DNA of 64,000 bases, taken from the NCBI GenBank assembly GCA_036924285.1, contig JAYKYS010000001.1, positions 44,577,501 to 44,641,500 on the forward strand, written 5' to 3'. Under the pieces are notes generated by a model that saw only the letters and a program-made list of their open reading frames with translations, was not told the origin of the DNA and did not search any database. Within the stretch, counting starts at the first letter, position 1, and every line of letters begins with the position of its first letter. A program made the translations under genes and the position numbers. This stretch comes from Asterella californica. Taxonomy: Eukaryota; Streptophyta; Marchantiopsida; Marchantiales; Aytoniaceae. Positions 10,140 through 20,220 of the stretch are shown here, one piece after another.

Positions 10140-11509
10140 TGTCGCGCCATTTGGCGGCTACATGCTTGACTTCTACTCCGACGCTTAGGTTTGGTAGTTC
10201 TAGAAGTTAGCTTATATTACTTCTAGTCCTTTATGTATATGTTTGACACCTTTGCATACGGTGTTAATACTATTTTGAGTCCTAATAGGCTGATAGTATG
10301 TTAGTTATCTTGTTCAAGCATTTGTGCGCTTGTACAAGTGACTTCTTACTTGTCTATGACGTTCAATGTACATAACTTAGGGTTTCCATGCTGATGGGGG
10401 TTTGAGCTCATGGGTTGTACTTACTTGTCGCCCATGCACGCTTTCTAGCTAATTTAAGTTATTTTTCAGGGCTATGTGTCATTTTAGGTAGTTTAAGTTT
10501 TACGTTGGCACTCTAGGGGGCTTGACGTGGTAGCTTATGAGTGTAGATAAGTTACCAGGTAGTTTAAGGCACAAAAGGACAGTCAAGTGGAGCTATGAAC
10601 TCCCATTGGTCCATTTTTGTCTTTTGTAAAACTCTAAGTTTAGAAACAGAGCTCTAGAGTGGAGTTCGAGCATTTGGTGAGGTATCTTCGAAATCTGAGA
10701 ACACAGGAAGAGAGAGCTCGTCGTGCCAAGCACTGTCAGTGAAATTTTTGCTCGATTTGGATCAATAAACAAGGAGTTATGCCCAATTGAAGTTCGGATT
10801 GTGTCAAAACTGCATCACTTTTGTTGATTTTGGGGTTTTCGGTGCCAATTGCAGCAGAATTGAGGAAATCACTTCAAAACTTCGTGGTTGCGTTCACTGT
10901 CAGGAGGGCTACGACTGTCCAAAAAGTTTTGTATCATTTGAGTAATTGAGTAATTCAGGGCGGCCGCTGAAGCAGAGGGGGTCTGAAAAGCTCTTAATCT
11001 AGAGCGACTTTAGAGAAGGAGATCTGGAGTTCTACAAACATTCAGGAGTCCCAACTTCACAGGGATGTTCAGCATCCTGTAGACTTCAAATACTGTGAGA
11101 AGATTTGAAATTCATCGAGCCAATTCTCTGTTCTATGTCTGAATAGCTATCTAGGTACCAGAAATTGCCATAATTCTCTTATTCAGAACTTTTCTGTTCA
11201 TATCTCCGTGTCAGAATTTGATCTCAGGTTGAAACTTCGTCTGTGAGTTCAGTAGTACCTCATTTGCATGTAGGGGAAGTTTAGAGGTCTAAACCTTCAT
11301 AGTTTTCCTCTCTTTGAGTGTCAAAGTTCACCGCTTAAGCCTATTACTACCAGTGAGACCTAAATTTCGCTTTTTGAGCATATCAGAGGATCCTACACTC
11401 CTGTGTGAGTGTTTATAGCTCCTGTTGTGACCTGAAAGCCAACCTCTTGAGTAAACAACCACAGCCAGAAGCCCGGCGCTTTCCTAGGTAGACGGATCAC
11501 ACTCCGACA
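10140..11509 (+). repeat. Element A 5' LTR
   Basis: 1370 bp, starting TGTCGCGCC and ending CTCCGACA. Further copies are 17471-18837, the diverged 22060-23336 (inverted) and the solo copy 33356-34728. No clear TATA box was seen. A GCGGCCGC octamer is conserved in all four copies. Confidence 0.95.
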
Positions 11510-11520
11510 TACTCTCTTTT

Positions 11521-11538
11521 TGGTGAACTCGACGTGAA
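11521..11538 (+). other. Element A primer binding site
   Basis: TGGTGAACTCGACGTGAA begins 12 bases after the LTR. The same site, with at most one change, is in F (34756-34773) and G (minus strand, about 42065-42082). The TGG start fits pairing to a tRNA CCA end; the tRNA was not identified. Confidence 0.6.
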
Positions 11539-11585
11539 ACACCTAGGGTGGGAGTTTTCTTGAGAGTGTTACAGGATCAGATATC

Positions 11586-13958
11586 ATGGCCAACCAAGGA
11601 TCATCAAGTGGAGGTGTTGCTGCTGCTCAGCAACCTATTCAGTTTGATGCTGCTACGATGAAGATGTTCCAAGCTTTTCCCATGTTTATGCAGCAGCAGC
11701 AGAGCACAGAGAGGAAGGAGGTATTAGCAACCAAGGCGTTGCAATCGGTGGTGCATCAGATGGATCAGTTCAAGGGGACAGATATTTCCAAGTATGTGCG
11801 ATACTATGCTAGGGAGATGGAGGTGAACAAGGTACCTGAGAAGGAGATGGTGGAGAACTTTGAACTTGCTGTTGTCCCTGAGATTCGTGGGCGTGTGAAG
11901 GAGCTCAAGCAGCAGCAAGGACAGAGTTGGGAGAGCTTTATGCGCGCTTTGAAGGAGGAGTACTACACTGAAGATTCAGAGAGGGTGACCAAGAGAACGT
12001 TCTTGGAGTGGGTGGTTAAGCCTAACAAAGGTTTGTCTGTAAATGAGTTGTTAAGGGAGTTTGATCGTCAGTATGCTCAGCTTTCTAGGACAGAGAAGCT
12101 TACACTGGAGGTGGAGAAGACCGAGCTTTTCTTACAAGCAGCGGACGTGACTATTCAGGAGAAGCTTGAGCTGTTGCTGGAAGACAAGAGTGAGGAGAGA
12201 GGATTGAAGACTGACTGGAAGGAGGTCGAAGAGGCTGTTTCTTTGCTGGCCAAGAGACAGAGAAGAAGGGACAAGGTGGTGGTAAGTGAAGCAGCACCTC
12301 TGATAATTCCTGTCAAGCAGTTGCCTACTAAGCCCGCTTTGGTAATTGCTAGAGAGGAAGACTCACCGCTTGATGAGTTGATTAAGGGTATGAAGGAGCT
12401 TAAGCTTAAGCTCACTAGGTTAGAAGAGAAGGAGCAGAATGTACAGCCTGCTATGCAGAGACCTCAGATGAGAGAAGGCTTTGTTCATCGTTGTATATGG
12501 TGTGATAGCCTAGACCATGTAAGGAGAGATTGTGGGGAGTTTTCAGATGCATTGAGGAAGGATCTGATCTTCTTCAAAGATGGTAAGATCCATCTGAGAG
12601 AGACTGGGATGATGTTGGGAACCAACTTTGGCAAGGGTGGTATGAAGAGGCTTGTGAATGAGATATCAGCATCACATGCTGTTTCTCTTGTGAATGCTGC
12701 TACCTGTGGAGTGAAAGTGGAGATGGAGAGAGAGAAAGGGACTACTGGGTTGTGGTCTGATGTAGTGCGGTCCGTAGCTAGAACAGAGTTAGACAAGGAT
12801 GTGCTACGGAGGGTTGGCAACTCAATTCGAGAAGCTACAGGATGGAATGATCCTGTGGATACTATGTCAGTGCATGCTTATGTTGCAAGAAGTCAGCATG
12901 AAGCTGTACTAGAAGAAAAACGTAGGAGGGAGGATGCAGGTGAGGCTTCTACAGCCAAACGACCTGCTACAAGGAGTGAAAGGGCTAGACCAGAGGCAAG
13001 GCAGGAGACAACACCTACTCGGGAGGAAACTATGGAGGATCTACCATCTACAACACCAAAGGAGAAGGAGAGAAGCAAGGAGAAGGGTAAGATGCCTGCA
13101 TACAAGCTTCAGTCTGACATTGAGATTGCTACAGACTTGAAGCAAGTGTTAGAGAACCGTATCTTGAATGGGAAGGTTGAGTTTACCTTGGGTGAGATTC
13201 TTGGGATAGCAAAGCGTGAGTTCCATGAGGTTATCATAGATATCATCAAGAGGAAACGTCAGATTTTGGGTGAAGCAGCTACGCTTAACGCTCTAGGGAC
13301 CAAACTGTCGGAAGATGAGGAAGATGAGATTTCTGGTTACTGCTCTCAAGTATCAGAGGGAAGATCAGATCAGCACGTGAGGTTTGAAGATGAGGTGGAA
13401 GCATCGCAGAAGAGCCATTACTCTCATAACCATTGGGCAAGAGCAACCACAGAGACCTTGGTGAAGTTGGGAGATCTGGAGGAACCTGTGGTGGCATTGA
13501 TTGATCATGGCTCAGAGATTAATCTGATGTCTAAGGAGCTGTACAAGCGTGGGAGGTGGCCCATAGACACCGACCATGGGTGGCTTATCCGTGCTGCCAA
13601 CAACCAGAGGGGAGAACTTTATGGTGCTTGTCCCAACATCAAGGTAACTGTGGGTGACATCAGTGATGTTCAGAATTTCTTTGTACAAGACATGTCAACC
13701 TATCCTATCATTCTAGGGCAGCCTTACATTACTGCTGTTAGAATGGAGACACGAGTTATGGATGATGGTTCAGCCTATGCTAGGATACGTAGTAGAGATG
13801 GCAAAAGAGCTGTTCAGTTTTTGACCGTTGCTGCAGAACATGAGAGGAATCGTGATAGCTTGAGAGACCGTCCACTGCCTAAGATTACTCAGGAGTTTAG
13901 AGAGTCTAGGGGTTTTGGCAGAGTATCATTGAAGAGCGAGACTTCAACGGTACAGTAG
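11586..13958 (+). CDS. gag: Element A Gag-protease polyprotein
   Basis: 790 residues from the ATG at 11586, 77 bases after the LTR. After a Gln-rich start (PMFMQQQQ near residue 36) comes the gag core with SWESFMRALKEEYY (about residues 115-128) and LLREFDRQYAQL (about 157-168). A CCHC zinc knuckle, CIWCDSLDHVRRDC, is at residues 303-316, followed by a charged low-complexity linker (about 440-510). The C-terminal fifth holds a retroviral-type aspartic protease with VVALIDHGSEINLMS (Asp 640) and the later ILGQPYI motif. The active-site triad reads D-H-G where D-T/S-G is usual. Gag-protease ends with TAG at 13956-13958, inside the start of the pol frame. F and G encode a related gag that stops before the protease. 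Confidence 0.9.
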   Translation: MANQGSSSGGVAAAQQPIQFDAATMKMFQAFPMFMQQQQSTERKEVLATKALQSVVHQMDQFKGTDISKYVRYYAREMEVNKVPEKEMVENFELAVVPEIRGRVKELKQQQGQSWESFMRALKEEYYTEDSERVTKRTFLEWVVKPNKGLSVNELLREFDRQYAQLSRTEKLTLEVEKTELFLQAADVTIQEKLELLLEDKSEERGLKTDWKEVEEAVSLLAKRQRRRDKVVVSEAAPLIIPVKQLPTKPALVIAREEDSPLDELIKGMKELKLKLTRLEEKEQNVQPAMQRPQMREGFVHRCIWCDSLDHVRRDCGEFSDALRKDLIFFKDGKIHLRETGMMLGTNFGKGGMKRLVNEISASHAVSLVNAATCGVKVEMEREKGTTGLWSDVVRSVARTELDKDVLRRVGNSIREATGWNDPVDTMSVHAYVARSQHEAVLEEKRRREDAGEASTAKRPATRSERARPEARQETTPTREETMEDLPSTTPKEKERSKEKGKMPAYKLQSDIEIATDLKQVLENRILNGKVEFTLGEILGIAKREFHEVIIDIIKRKRQILGEAATLNALGTKLSEDEEDEISGYCSQVSEGRSDQHVRFEDEVEASQKSHYSHNHWARATTETLVKLGDLEEPVVALIDHGSEINLMSKELYKRGRWPIDTDHGWLIRAANNQRGELYGACPNIKVTVGDISDVQNFFVQDMSTYPIILGQPYITAVRMETRVMDDGSAYARIRSRDGKRAVQFLTVAAEHERNRDSLRDRPLPKITQEFRESRGFGRVSLKSETSTVQ
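13910..13947 (+). promoter_or_regulatory. Probable -1 ribosomal frameshift signal between gag and pol of element A
   Basis: The heptamer G GGT TTT at 13910-13916 fits the X XXY YYZ slippery pattern in the gag frame. The pol frame is -1 to gag and opens exactly here, because a TAG in the pol frame lies at 13907-13909. Twelve bases downstream a 6-bp perfect hairpin, TTGAAG (13929-13934) with CTTCAA (13942-13947), could pause ribosomes. The motif fit is seen directly; the activity is inferred. Confidence 0.6.
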
Positions 13959-16900
13959 AGCTAGGATTCTCGCCTGATCCAGTAGAGCATGAGGCTTTAT
14001 CCACTAGCTTCTTAGGATTGACGTCATGCGGATCAGTGTGTTATAGGAAGGTTGAGAATCTGAAGAGGTTTGAGAGGCAACATGTGAAGTGTGTACAGCA
14101 GTCTTTGTGGGACAGTGGAGAGTTAGCAGGAGATGAATACATATCTGGGGTGTTTGAAGAACAGTATTTGGTAGATACTATAGGGGAGTTGAAATCTATA
14201 GTAGAAAGTTCTATAGATGATGTAGATAGAGTGGTGAGAGTGAGCTCCAAGGAGCTTTATGATGTAATTGATAAGTTTATAGATCGGCAAGAGGTGTATG
14301 TGGAGACCAAGTACAAGTCAGTGGCAAAGAAAGTCAAACCAGTGGCTTTGCCTTTACCACTCGATTACAATCAGAAGATGGAGCAAGCTGCACGAGAGCC
14401 GACGCTCAGAGGACCGAGAAGAATTGGGCACCAGTTCATAGAAACAACACTGAAGGAGCTGAAGATTGGAGGTGATGGATTTCTTACCGAGCAAGAGAAG
14501 AAGAGCTTCAGGGAGATGCTATCTAGGCATGGTAAGGCGTTTGCATTTGAGTCACATGAAGTAGGATGTGTAGATCCAAGTGTAGTTGCACCTATGGTAA
14601 TCTTTACTATACCGCATGTGCCTTGGAATCTACGTCCTATCCCTGTGTCTAGAGCTCATCTGCCAAAGCTGATAGACTTGCTCAATGAGAGGATTAGGAT
14701 GGGTATCTTGGAACCGTCTATAGCTCCCTATTCTAGCAGATGGTTTACTGTTCCGAAGAAGAGTGGAGCTTTGAGATTTATCCAAGATATGCAGCCAGTT
14801 AACAAGGTGACTATCAGGAATATGGGTATAGGACCTATTGTAGACGAGTTTGCAGAGGCTTTTGCTGGTCGTGCTATCTATTCCATGGGAGACTTATATT
14901 CAGGTTATGACCAGTTTCAATTATCCTATGAGAGTAGAGACTTGACTACAATGAGGACACCTTTAGGGTTACTAAGGATGTGCACCTTACCGCAAGGTGC
15001 TACCAATTCGGTAGCACATATGATGAATGGCATGAACAAAGTTTTGAGGGACTTCATTCCTGAAAAAACTATGCCATTCCTTGATGATGTGCCGATCAAA
15101 GGGTGTGCTGAGGAGGAGAAGAATGAGGTAAAAGATCAGAGGGGGTGCCGTAAGTTTGTAGCAGATCACATAGCTGATTGTGATAAGATACTGAGTCGAC
15201 TGGAAGAGGTTCATTTGACTTTATCAGGAGCCAAGTCTGTGTTTGGAGTACAAGAGGTGTTAATAGTGGGACATCTGTGTGGATCTTATGGTCGGAAACC
15301 TTGTCCAAACAAGGTTGATGCCATCCGAAGGATGAAGGAGACATGTGGATCGGTTACTGAGGTGAGAAGGTTTCTAGGAGCATGTGTGTTTTATCATATA
15401 TGGATTCCACACTTTGCACATGTAGCAGATCCGTTGTACAAGCTGCTGAGGAAGGGGCAAAGATTTCAGTGGCAAGAGGAGCAAAGCGAGTCTATGAGGA
15501 AGTTGAAGGATCTTTTAGCTTCACCACCAACTCTACGGAAGGTAACATATGAGTTGGGCAGATCTGTTATCCTTACTGTTGATACTAGTCCTATTGGCAT
15601 TGGATGGGCTGTAGGACAAGACGATGAGGATGGAAATAGATATGTGGTGCGTTTTGGTGCTAAGGTATTAAGTTCACGGCAGAGAGACTACCCTCAGGTC
15701 AAGAGAGAGCTATGGGGAGTAGTTACTGCGATGAAGAGTGATAAGGAATACTTGATAGGAGCACCTGTGGTTGTGGAGACAGATTGTTTACCTCTCTTGG
15801 GAATGATCACTAGCTGTACAACTCCAGATATTGCTATGTTGAGGTGGATAGCATATATCAAGTCCTTGAACCCAGAGTTTAGACATATTGCAGGGAAGGA
15901 TAATCCTGTGGCAGATATGTTATCAAGGGCTAGGTATTACGATGAGAAAGAAATGATAGATGATCAGGAAGATGTGGGAACAGAGTTCTATTCTAGTGCT
16001 CTTGCTAGAAGAGATAGAAGCTGTTTTGCAGCCTCGTTGGAGTTTTTTGAGGAAACTATGTATGATGGCGAGTGGTTGGATCTTGGGCGCTATTTGAGTT
16101 CACTGGAAAGGCAAGAAGGCTGGTCTGATGCAGATTTCAAGAGGATCCGTAGGATAGCTTATGGTTACTTTTTACATGGAGGACATCTATGGAAGCGCCC
16201 TAAGCTACAAGGAGGTATACCGCAGCGGGTGGTATGTGACCTAGAATCGCAGCAGAAGCTGATCAAGGAGTTCCATGAGAGTTTATGGGCTGGTCATAGA
16301 GGAGTTTGGGCTACATTTGCCAAGATGAAGGAAAAGTATTGGTGGAAGGGTATGTATAAGGATGTAGTACAGTTTGTTTCATCTTGTATACCTTGCCAGA
16401 TGTATTCCAACGTACGTCATCGTGATGGATTGCATCCTACTTATCCTTTAGCCATTCATTACAAATGGGTAGTTGATCTGGTAACTATGCCATTTGGACT
16501 TGGACAAATGAGGTATCTAGTCTTGGCTAGAGAAGATCTATCTAACCAAGTCGAAGGCCGTGCCCTGAGGACGAAGACCACTGCTAGTGTTTGCCGCTTT
16601 CTACTTGAAGATGTTATTTGTAGGTATGGGTGTGTGGGAAAGATCACTGCAGATAGGGGTGAGCTGGATGCACAAGAAGCTGTTGAGTTCTTCAAGCGAT
16701 TGGGAATCAAGTTGGCGTTAACCACTGCTTACAATCCTGAAGGGAATGGCAAGAGCGAAAGAGGTCATCCGCCAATCATCAAAGCTTTGGTAAAAGCTTG
16801 CAAGGGTAAGATCCGTGAATGGCCTAGACTGCTACCATTTGCTTTGTGGGCAGATCGTACAACTCATAGTACCGTTACAGGTTACATGCCAGCAGAGTTG

Positions 16901-17422
16901 ATACTAGGGCAAAAACCTGTGATGCCGATTGAGGAGGTTGTGCCTACTTGGAATGTTTTGCCATGGGAAGATGGTAGAAGTACGGAGGATCTTCTTGCGC
17001 TAAGGATCCAGCAGTTAGAACGAAGACCTGAAGATGTTGCCAAAGCTGTGGAAAGGTTAAAGACTGCTAGAGAGAGAAACAAAGGCAGATTTGATAGAAC
17101 GCATAGATTACGACCTAAACCAGTTAAGGAGGGTGATTGGGTGTTAGTCTATGATAGTAGTCTTGATAATCAGCATAGCGCTATCAGAAAGTTTTCCAAG
17201 AGATGGTTCGGACCTTATGTGGTGTTAGAAGTTTATGATAATGCCACATACTCTTTGAGAGAGTTAGATGGTGCAATGCTCAAGATACCAGTCGCAGGGA
17301 AGAGAATCAAGCTCTTCAGAAGGAGAGGGGAGGACCAGAACATTGCAGAGCTTACTGAAGATGAAGCTGAAGACTCAATGGAGGTTGAAGATGAATTTGA
17401 AGCTGAAGCTGAAGAGTCTTAA
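13910..17422 (+). CDS. pol: Element A Pol: reverse transcriptase, RNase H, integrase
   Basis: The frame is open from 13910 to TAA at 17420-17422, overlapping gag by 49 bases; the first possible start codon of any kind inside it (TTG 14018) is weak, so fusion to Gag by -1 frameshifting is likely. Numbering from 14018, the reverse transcriptase has RWFTVPKKSGALRFIQDMQ, GDLYSGYDQFQ and PFLDD at about residue 354 (FLDD for YxDD). RNase H has VILTVDTSP (Asp 522), KRELWGV and ADMLSR. Integrase has a zinc domain H-H-C-C (EFHESLWAGHRG...SCIPCQM), then catalytic D820, D879 and E914, with 34 residues between the last two. It ends with the GPY module (KRWFGPYVVLEVY) and an acidic tail. The group resembles the gypsy lineage whose integrase ends in a KSERGH-type motif. 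Confidence 0.9.
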   Translation, partial: GFWQSIIEERDFNGTVELGFSPDPVEHEALSTSFLGLTSCGSVCYRKVENLKRFERQHVKCVQQSLWDSGELAGDEYISGVFEEQYLVDTIGELKSIVESSIDDVDRVVRVSSKELYDVIDKFIDRQEVYVETKYKSVAKKVKPVALPLPLDYNQKMEQAAREPTLRGPRRIGHQFIETTLKELKIGGDGFLTEQEKKSFREMLSRHGKAFAFESHEVGCVDPSVVAPMVIFTIPHVPWNLRPIPVSRAHLPKLIDLLNERIRMGILEPSIAPYSSRWFTVPKKSGALRFIQDMQPVNKVTIRNMGIGPIVDEFAEAFAGRAIYSMGDLYSGYDQFQLSYESRDLTTMRTPLGLLRMCTLPQGATNSVAHMMNGMNKVLRDFIPEKTMPFLDDVPIKGCAEEEKNEVKDQRGCRKFVADHIADCDKILSRLEEVHLTLSGAKSVFGVQEVLIVGHLCGSYGRKPCPNKVDAIRRMKETCGSVTEVRRFLGACVFYHIWIPHFAHVADPLYKLLRKGQRFQWQEEQSESMRKLKDLLASPPTLRKVTYELGRSVILTVDTSPIGIGWAVGQDDEDGNRYVVRFGAKVLSSRQRDYPQVKRELWGVVTAMKSDKEYLIGAPVVVETDCLPLLGMITSCTTPDIAMLRWIAYIKSLNPEFRHIAGKDNPVADMLSRARYYDEKEMIDDQEDVGTEFYSSALARRDRSCFAASLEFFEETMYDGEWLDLGRYLSSLERQEGWSDADFKRIRRIAYGYFLHGGHLWKRPKLQGGIPQRVVCDLESQQKLIKEFHESLWAGHRGVWATFAKMKEKYWWKGMYKDVVQFVSSCIPCQMYSNVRHRDGLHPTYPLAIHYKWVVDLVTMPFGLGQMRYLVLAREDLSNQVEGRALRTKTTASVCRFLLEDVICRYGCVGKITADRGELDAQEAVEFFKRLGIKLALTTAYNPEGNGKSERGHPPIIKALVKACKGKIREWPRLLPFALWADRTTHSTVTGYMPAELILGQKPVMPIEEVVPTWNVLPWEDGRSTEDLLALRIQQLERRPEDVAKAVERLKTARERNKGRFDRTHRLRPKPVKEGDWVLVYDSSLDNQHSAIRKFSKRWFGPYVVLEVYDNATYSLRELDGAMLKIPVAGKRIKLFRRRGEDQNIAELTEDEAEDSMEVEDEFEAEAEES

Positions 17423-17453
17423 TCTGGATCTGGCACATACCGGAGGATGTGCA

Positions 17454-17470
17454 GGTTCAGAGGGGGTGGA
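17454..17470 (+). other. Element A polypurine tract
   Basis: AGAGGGGGTGGA directly precedes the 3' LTR. The same tract ends the internal regions of F (before 37173) and G (after 39713 on the minus strand) and of A' (after 23336, minus). It primes plus-strand DNA synthesis in this class. Confidence 0.7.
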
Positions 17471-18837
17471 TGTCGCGCCATTTGGCGGCTACATGCTTGA
17501 CTTCTACTCCGACGCTTAGGTTTGGTAGTTCTAGAAGTTAGCTTATATTACTTCTAGTCCTTTATGTATATGTTTGACACCTTTGCATACGGTGTTAATA
17601 CTATTTTGAGTCCTAATAGGCTGATAGTATGTTAGTTATCTTGTTCAAGCATTTGTGCGCTTGTACAAGTGACTTCTTACTTGTCTATGGCGTTCAATGT
17701 ACATAACTTAGGGTTTCCATGCTGATGGGGGTTTGAGCTCATGGGTTGTACTTACTTGTCGCCCATGCACGCTTTCTAGCTAATTTAAGTTATTTTTCAG
17801 GGCTATGTGTCATTTTAGGTAGTTTAAGTTTTACGTTGGCACTCTAGGGGGCTTGACGTGGTAGCTTATGAGTGTAGATAAGTTACCAGGTAGTTTAAGG
17901 CACAAAAGGACAGTCAAGTGGAGCTATGAACTCCCATTGGTCCATTTTTGTCTTTTGTAAAACTCTAAGTTTAGAAACAGAGCTCTAGAGTGGAGTTCGA
18001 GCATTTGGTGAGGTATCTTCGAAATCTGAGAACACAGGAAGAGAGAGCTCGTCGTGCCAAGCACTGTCAGTGAAATTTTTGCTCGATTTGGATCAATAAA
18101 GGAGTTATGCCCAATTGAAGTTCGGATTGTGTCAAAACTGCATCACTTTTGTTGATTTTGGGGTTTTCGGTGCCAATTGCAGCAGAATTGAGGAAATCAC
18201 TTCAAAACTTCGTGGTTGCGTTCACTGTCAGGAGGGCTACGACTGTCCAAAAAGTTTTGAATCATTTGAGTAATTGAGTAATTCAGGGCGGCCGCTGAAG
18301 CAGAGGGGGTCTGAAAAGCTCTTAATCTAGAGCGACTTTAGAGAAGGAGATCTGGAGTTCTACAAACATTCAGGAGTCCCAACTTCACAGGGATGTTCAG
18401 CATCCTGTAGACTTCAAATACTGTGAGAAGATTTGAAATTCATCGAGCCAATTCTCTGTTCTATGTCTGAATAGCTATCTAGGTACCAGAAATTGCCATA
18501 ATTCTCTTATTCAGAACTTTTCTGTTCATATCTCCGTGTCAGAATTTGATCTCAGGTTGAAACTTCGTCTGTGAGTTCAGTAGTACCTCATTTGCATGTA
18601 GGGGAAGTTTAGAGGTCTAAACCTTCATAGTTTTCCTCTCTTTGAGTGTCAAAGTTCACCGCTTAAGCCTATTACTACCAGTGAGACCTAAATTTCGCTT
18701 TTTGAGCATATCAGAGGATCCTACACTCCTGTGTGAGTGTTTATAGCTCCTGTTGTGACCTGAAAGCCAACCTCTTGAGTAAACAACCACAGCCAGAAGC
18801 CCGGCGCTTTCCTAGGTAGACGGATCACACTCCGACA
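17471..18837 (+). repeat. Element A 3' LTR
   Basis: 1367 bp, nearly identical to 10140-11509 and followed by the second copy of the acgt target duplication. Confidence 0.95.
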
Positions 18838-19550
18838 ACGTTGTCTCCGATGCAACCCTTTTTGAAGTCTAGTACAAATGGTTCTACATCTTCATTATCC
18901 TTCCCATGAAACACTGGTAACTTCCCCATCTTGCAACTATTCTTTCTACCCTTCTAATTTTTGTGCAATAACTACTCGCTAAAAGAGTACGAACATCACT
19001 AATTTCATTCGCGAATAATCTACCATAGGTAAAATGAAAGGAAATGGTTGTAACAACACCTCTTGTGCCATCTCTTCTCCCAAGGTAATCATGAGCCTGA
19101 GTCGCATCACCGTCTTCTCCACCATACGAATGACGATCTCCATCACAACTCAGCCGAGTCCTCTTTTGAAGTCGACAACTTCTCCGTCTCAGCTCTTTGA
19201 GTCTCGTCCAACTTCTCAACTACTGACGTAAGTAGGGCGGCCACATCGACGCGCTTGTGTCCTCTTGATAGATCACCCACTCCACAACTTGGACAAGGAT
19301 CTTCTCCTAGAAGATGAATTGGCGCTGGTGACGATGGACCCACTCGAAGACTTAAATCAGTAAACTCCCGCTTCCCTTTAGCTCTCTCGGTTCTGATTCT
19401 AGTTGGACAATTCACTACTTTGTGTCCCAACCCTCTACAGAAATAACACCACAAGTCGGTTTCTACTCTTCTCCTCGGAGATTCTACTTGAGGTTTAGTA
19501 CTAGGGTTTTTCAAACTCGACGATAATCTCTCTCGAATTTTCTCCGACAC
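18838..19550 (-). pseudogene. gag: Element B gag, 5' part
   Basis: From 19550 the frame encodes a zinc knuckle, CYFCRGLGHKVVNC, at about residues 34-47. A second, incomplete cysteine group (CPSCGVGDLSRGHK) follows, then a Glu/Lys-rich helix. Near 18930, in another frame, the capsid core starts with MGKLPVFHGKDNEDVEPF and runs to the element A insertion at ..KKGCIGDN. A stop at 19143 and a frame change separate the two, so the gene was already decaying. Element D has the same order. A knuckle upstream of the capsid core is unusual; most gypsy gag proteins carry it only at the C-terminal end. Confidence 0.75.
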
Positions 19551-19758
19551 TTACTATGACATCTAAACCTTGAGGAAGGTTTCTAAGTCTAACTTTCCAA
19601 TCTTTTGAATTTCCACTCATGTTGCACCTTCTCAACCATTAAGTGGACAAAATATCATAGAGGAAAATAATTCTACATCACTTTCTTAACTCTTCCGAGC
19701 TTTATATTGGAAATCGTGTATTATACATGCTATACACGAAATAAAATCTAATCTAAAA

Positions 19759-20076
19759 TTAACTATCGAAGATATGATCCTCTTCACCATCGTTTGTACT
19801 AATCACAACAGACATCTTGAACTCACTCTTGTAAAGATCCAACTCTACTTCACCAGGAGCATTCGTGGCCTCCACAGTGAATGATGCTTTAAACTCAACT
19901 TTATTCAAATCTGTGCCAATGGTCGCAGAAGCTTCTTGGTATAGGATAAAGAGGGCACTCCAAGTGCTATAGATGCGTGTTCGTAACTCATCTATACTTA
20001 ACTTGGGCTTCTCCGTCTCTGTTCGAACTCCTAAACGTCTCTTCTTCCACCTCGGCACTCGAACTGGATTCCTCAT
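19759..20076 (-). CDS. Unrecognised 105-residue ORF in element B
   Basis: A basic N-terminus (PRWKKRRLG) is followed by an apparently structured region (LSIDELRTRIYSTW, VEFKASFTVEATN) and an acidic end. It lies between the leader ORF and gag. It could be the N-terminal extension of gag after a frame break. No clear counterpart was found in D. The function is unknown and the ORF may be a remnant. Confidence 0.3.
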   Translation of the reverse strand: MRNPVRVPRWKKRRLGVRTETEKPKLSIDELRTRIYSTWSALFILYQEASATIGTDLNKVEFKASFTVEATNAPGEVELDLYKSEFKMSVVISTNDGEEDHIFDS

Positions 20077-20220
20077 GAAGTATCTTCAAGACCTCCTTGT
20101 ATGCCGAAACGTATATCTCTTAGTTGGTAAGAGATCTCTCCAAGATTTTTGTGGTCTCTAGTAACTCAACCTCCAAGCTACTAAATCATGAAGTTTCAAC
20201 AGAAACTTCTCTAATCAGAA

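Larger units (their letters stand above)
10140..18837 (+). mobile_element. Element A: young, probably complete Ty3/gypsy retrotransposon in the gag gene of B
   Basis: A is an 8698-bp element with LTRs at 10140-11509 and 17471-18837 and a target duplication acgt (10136-10139 and 18838-18841). The LTRs differ at only a few positions: a 4-bp indel near 10771 and single substitutions such as those near 10360 and 10931. That marks a recent insertion. It contains a primer binding site, an intact gag-protease frame, an overlapping intact pol frame in -1 phase, and a purine tract. The tips are TGTCG and CGACA. Nothing seen would prevent activity. Confidence 0.95.

Noticed and set aside
10950..10975. 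NotI site GCGGCCGC suggesting cloning vector
   Set aside because: It occurs at the same place in all four A-family LTR copies, including the old one, so it is native sequence.
14018..14020. Independent start of element A pol at TTG
   Set aside because: The frame is open back to 13910 and the overlap with gag carries a slippery heptamer, so fusion by frameshifting explains it better than a TTG start.
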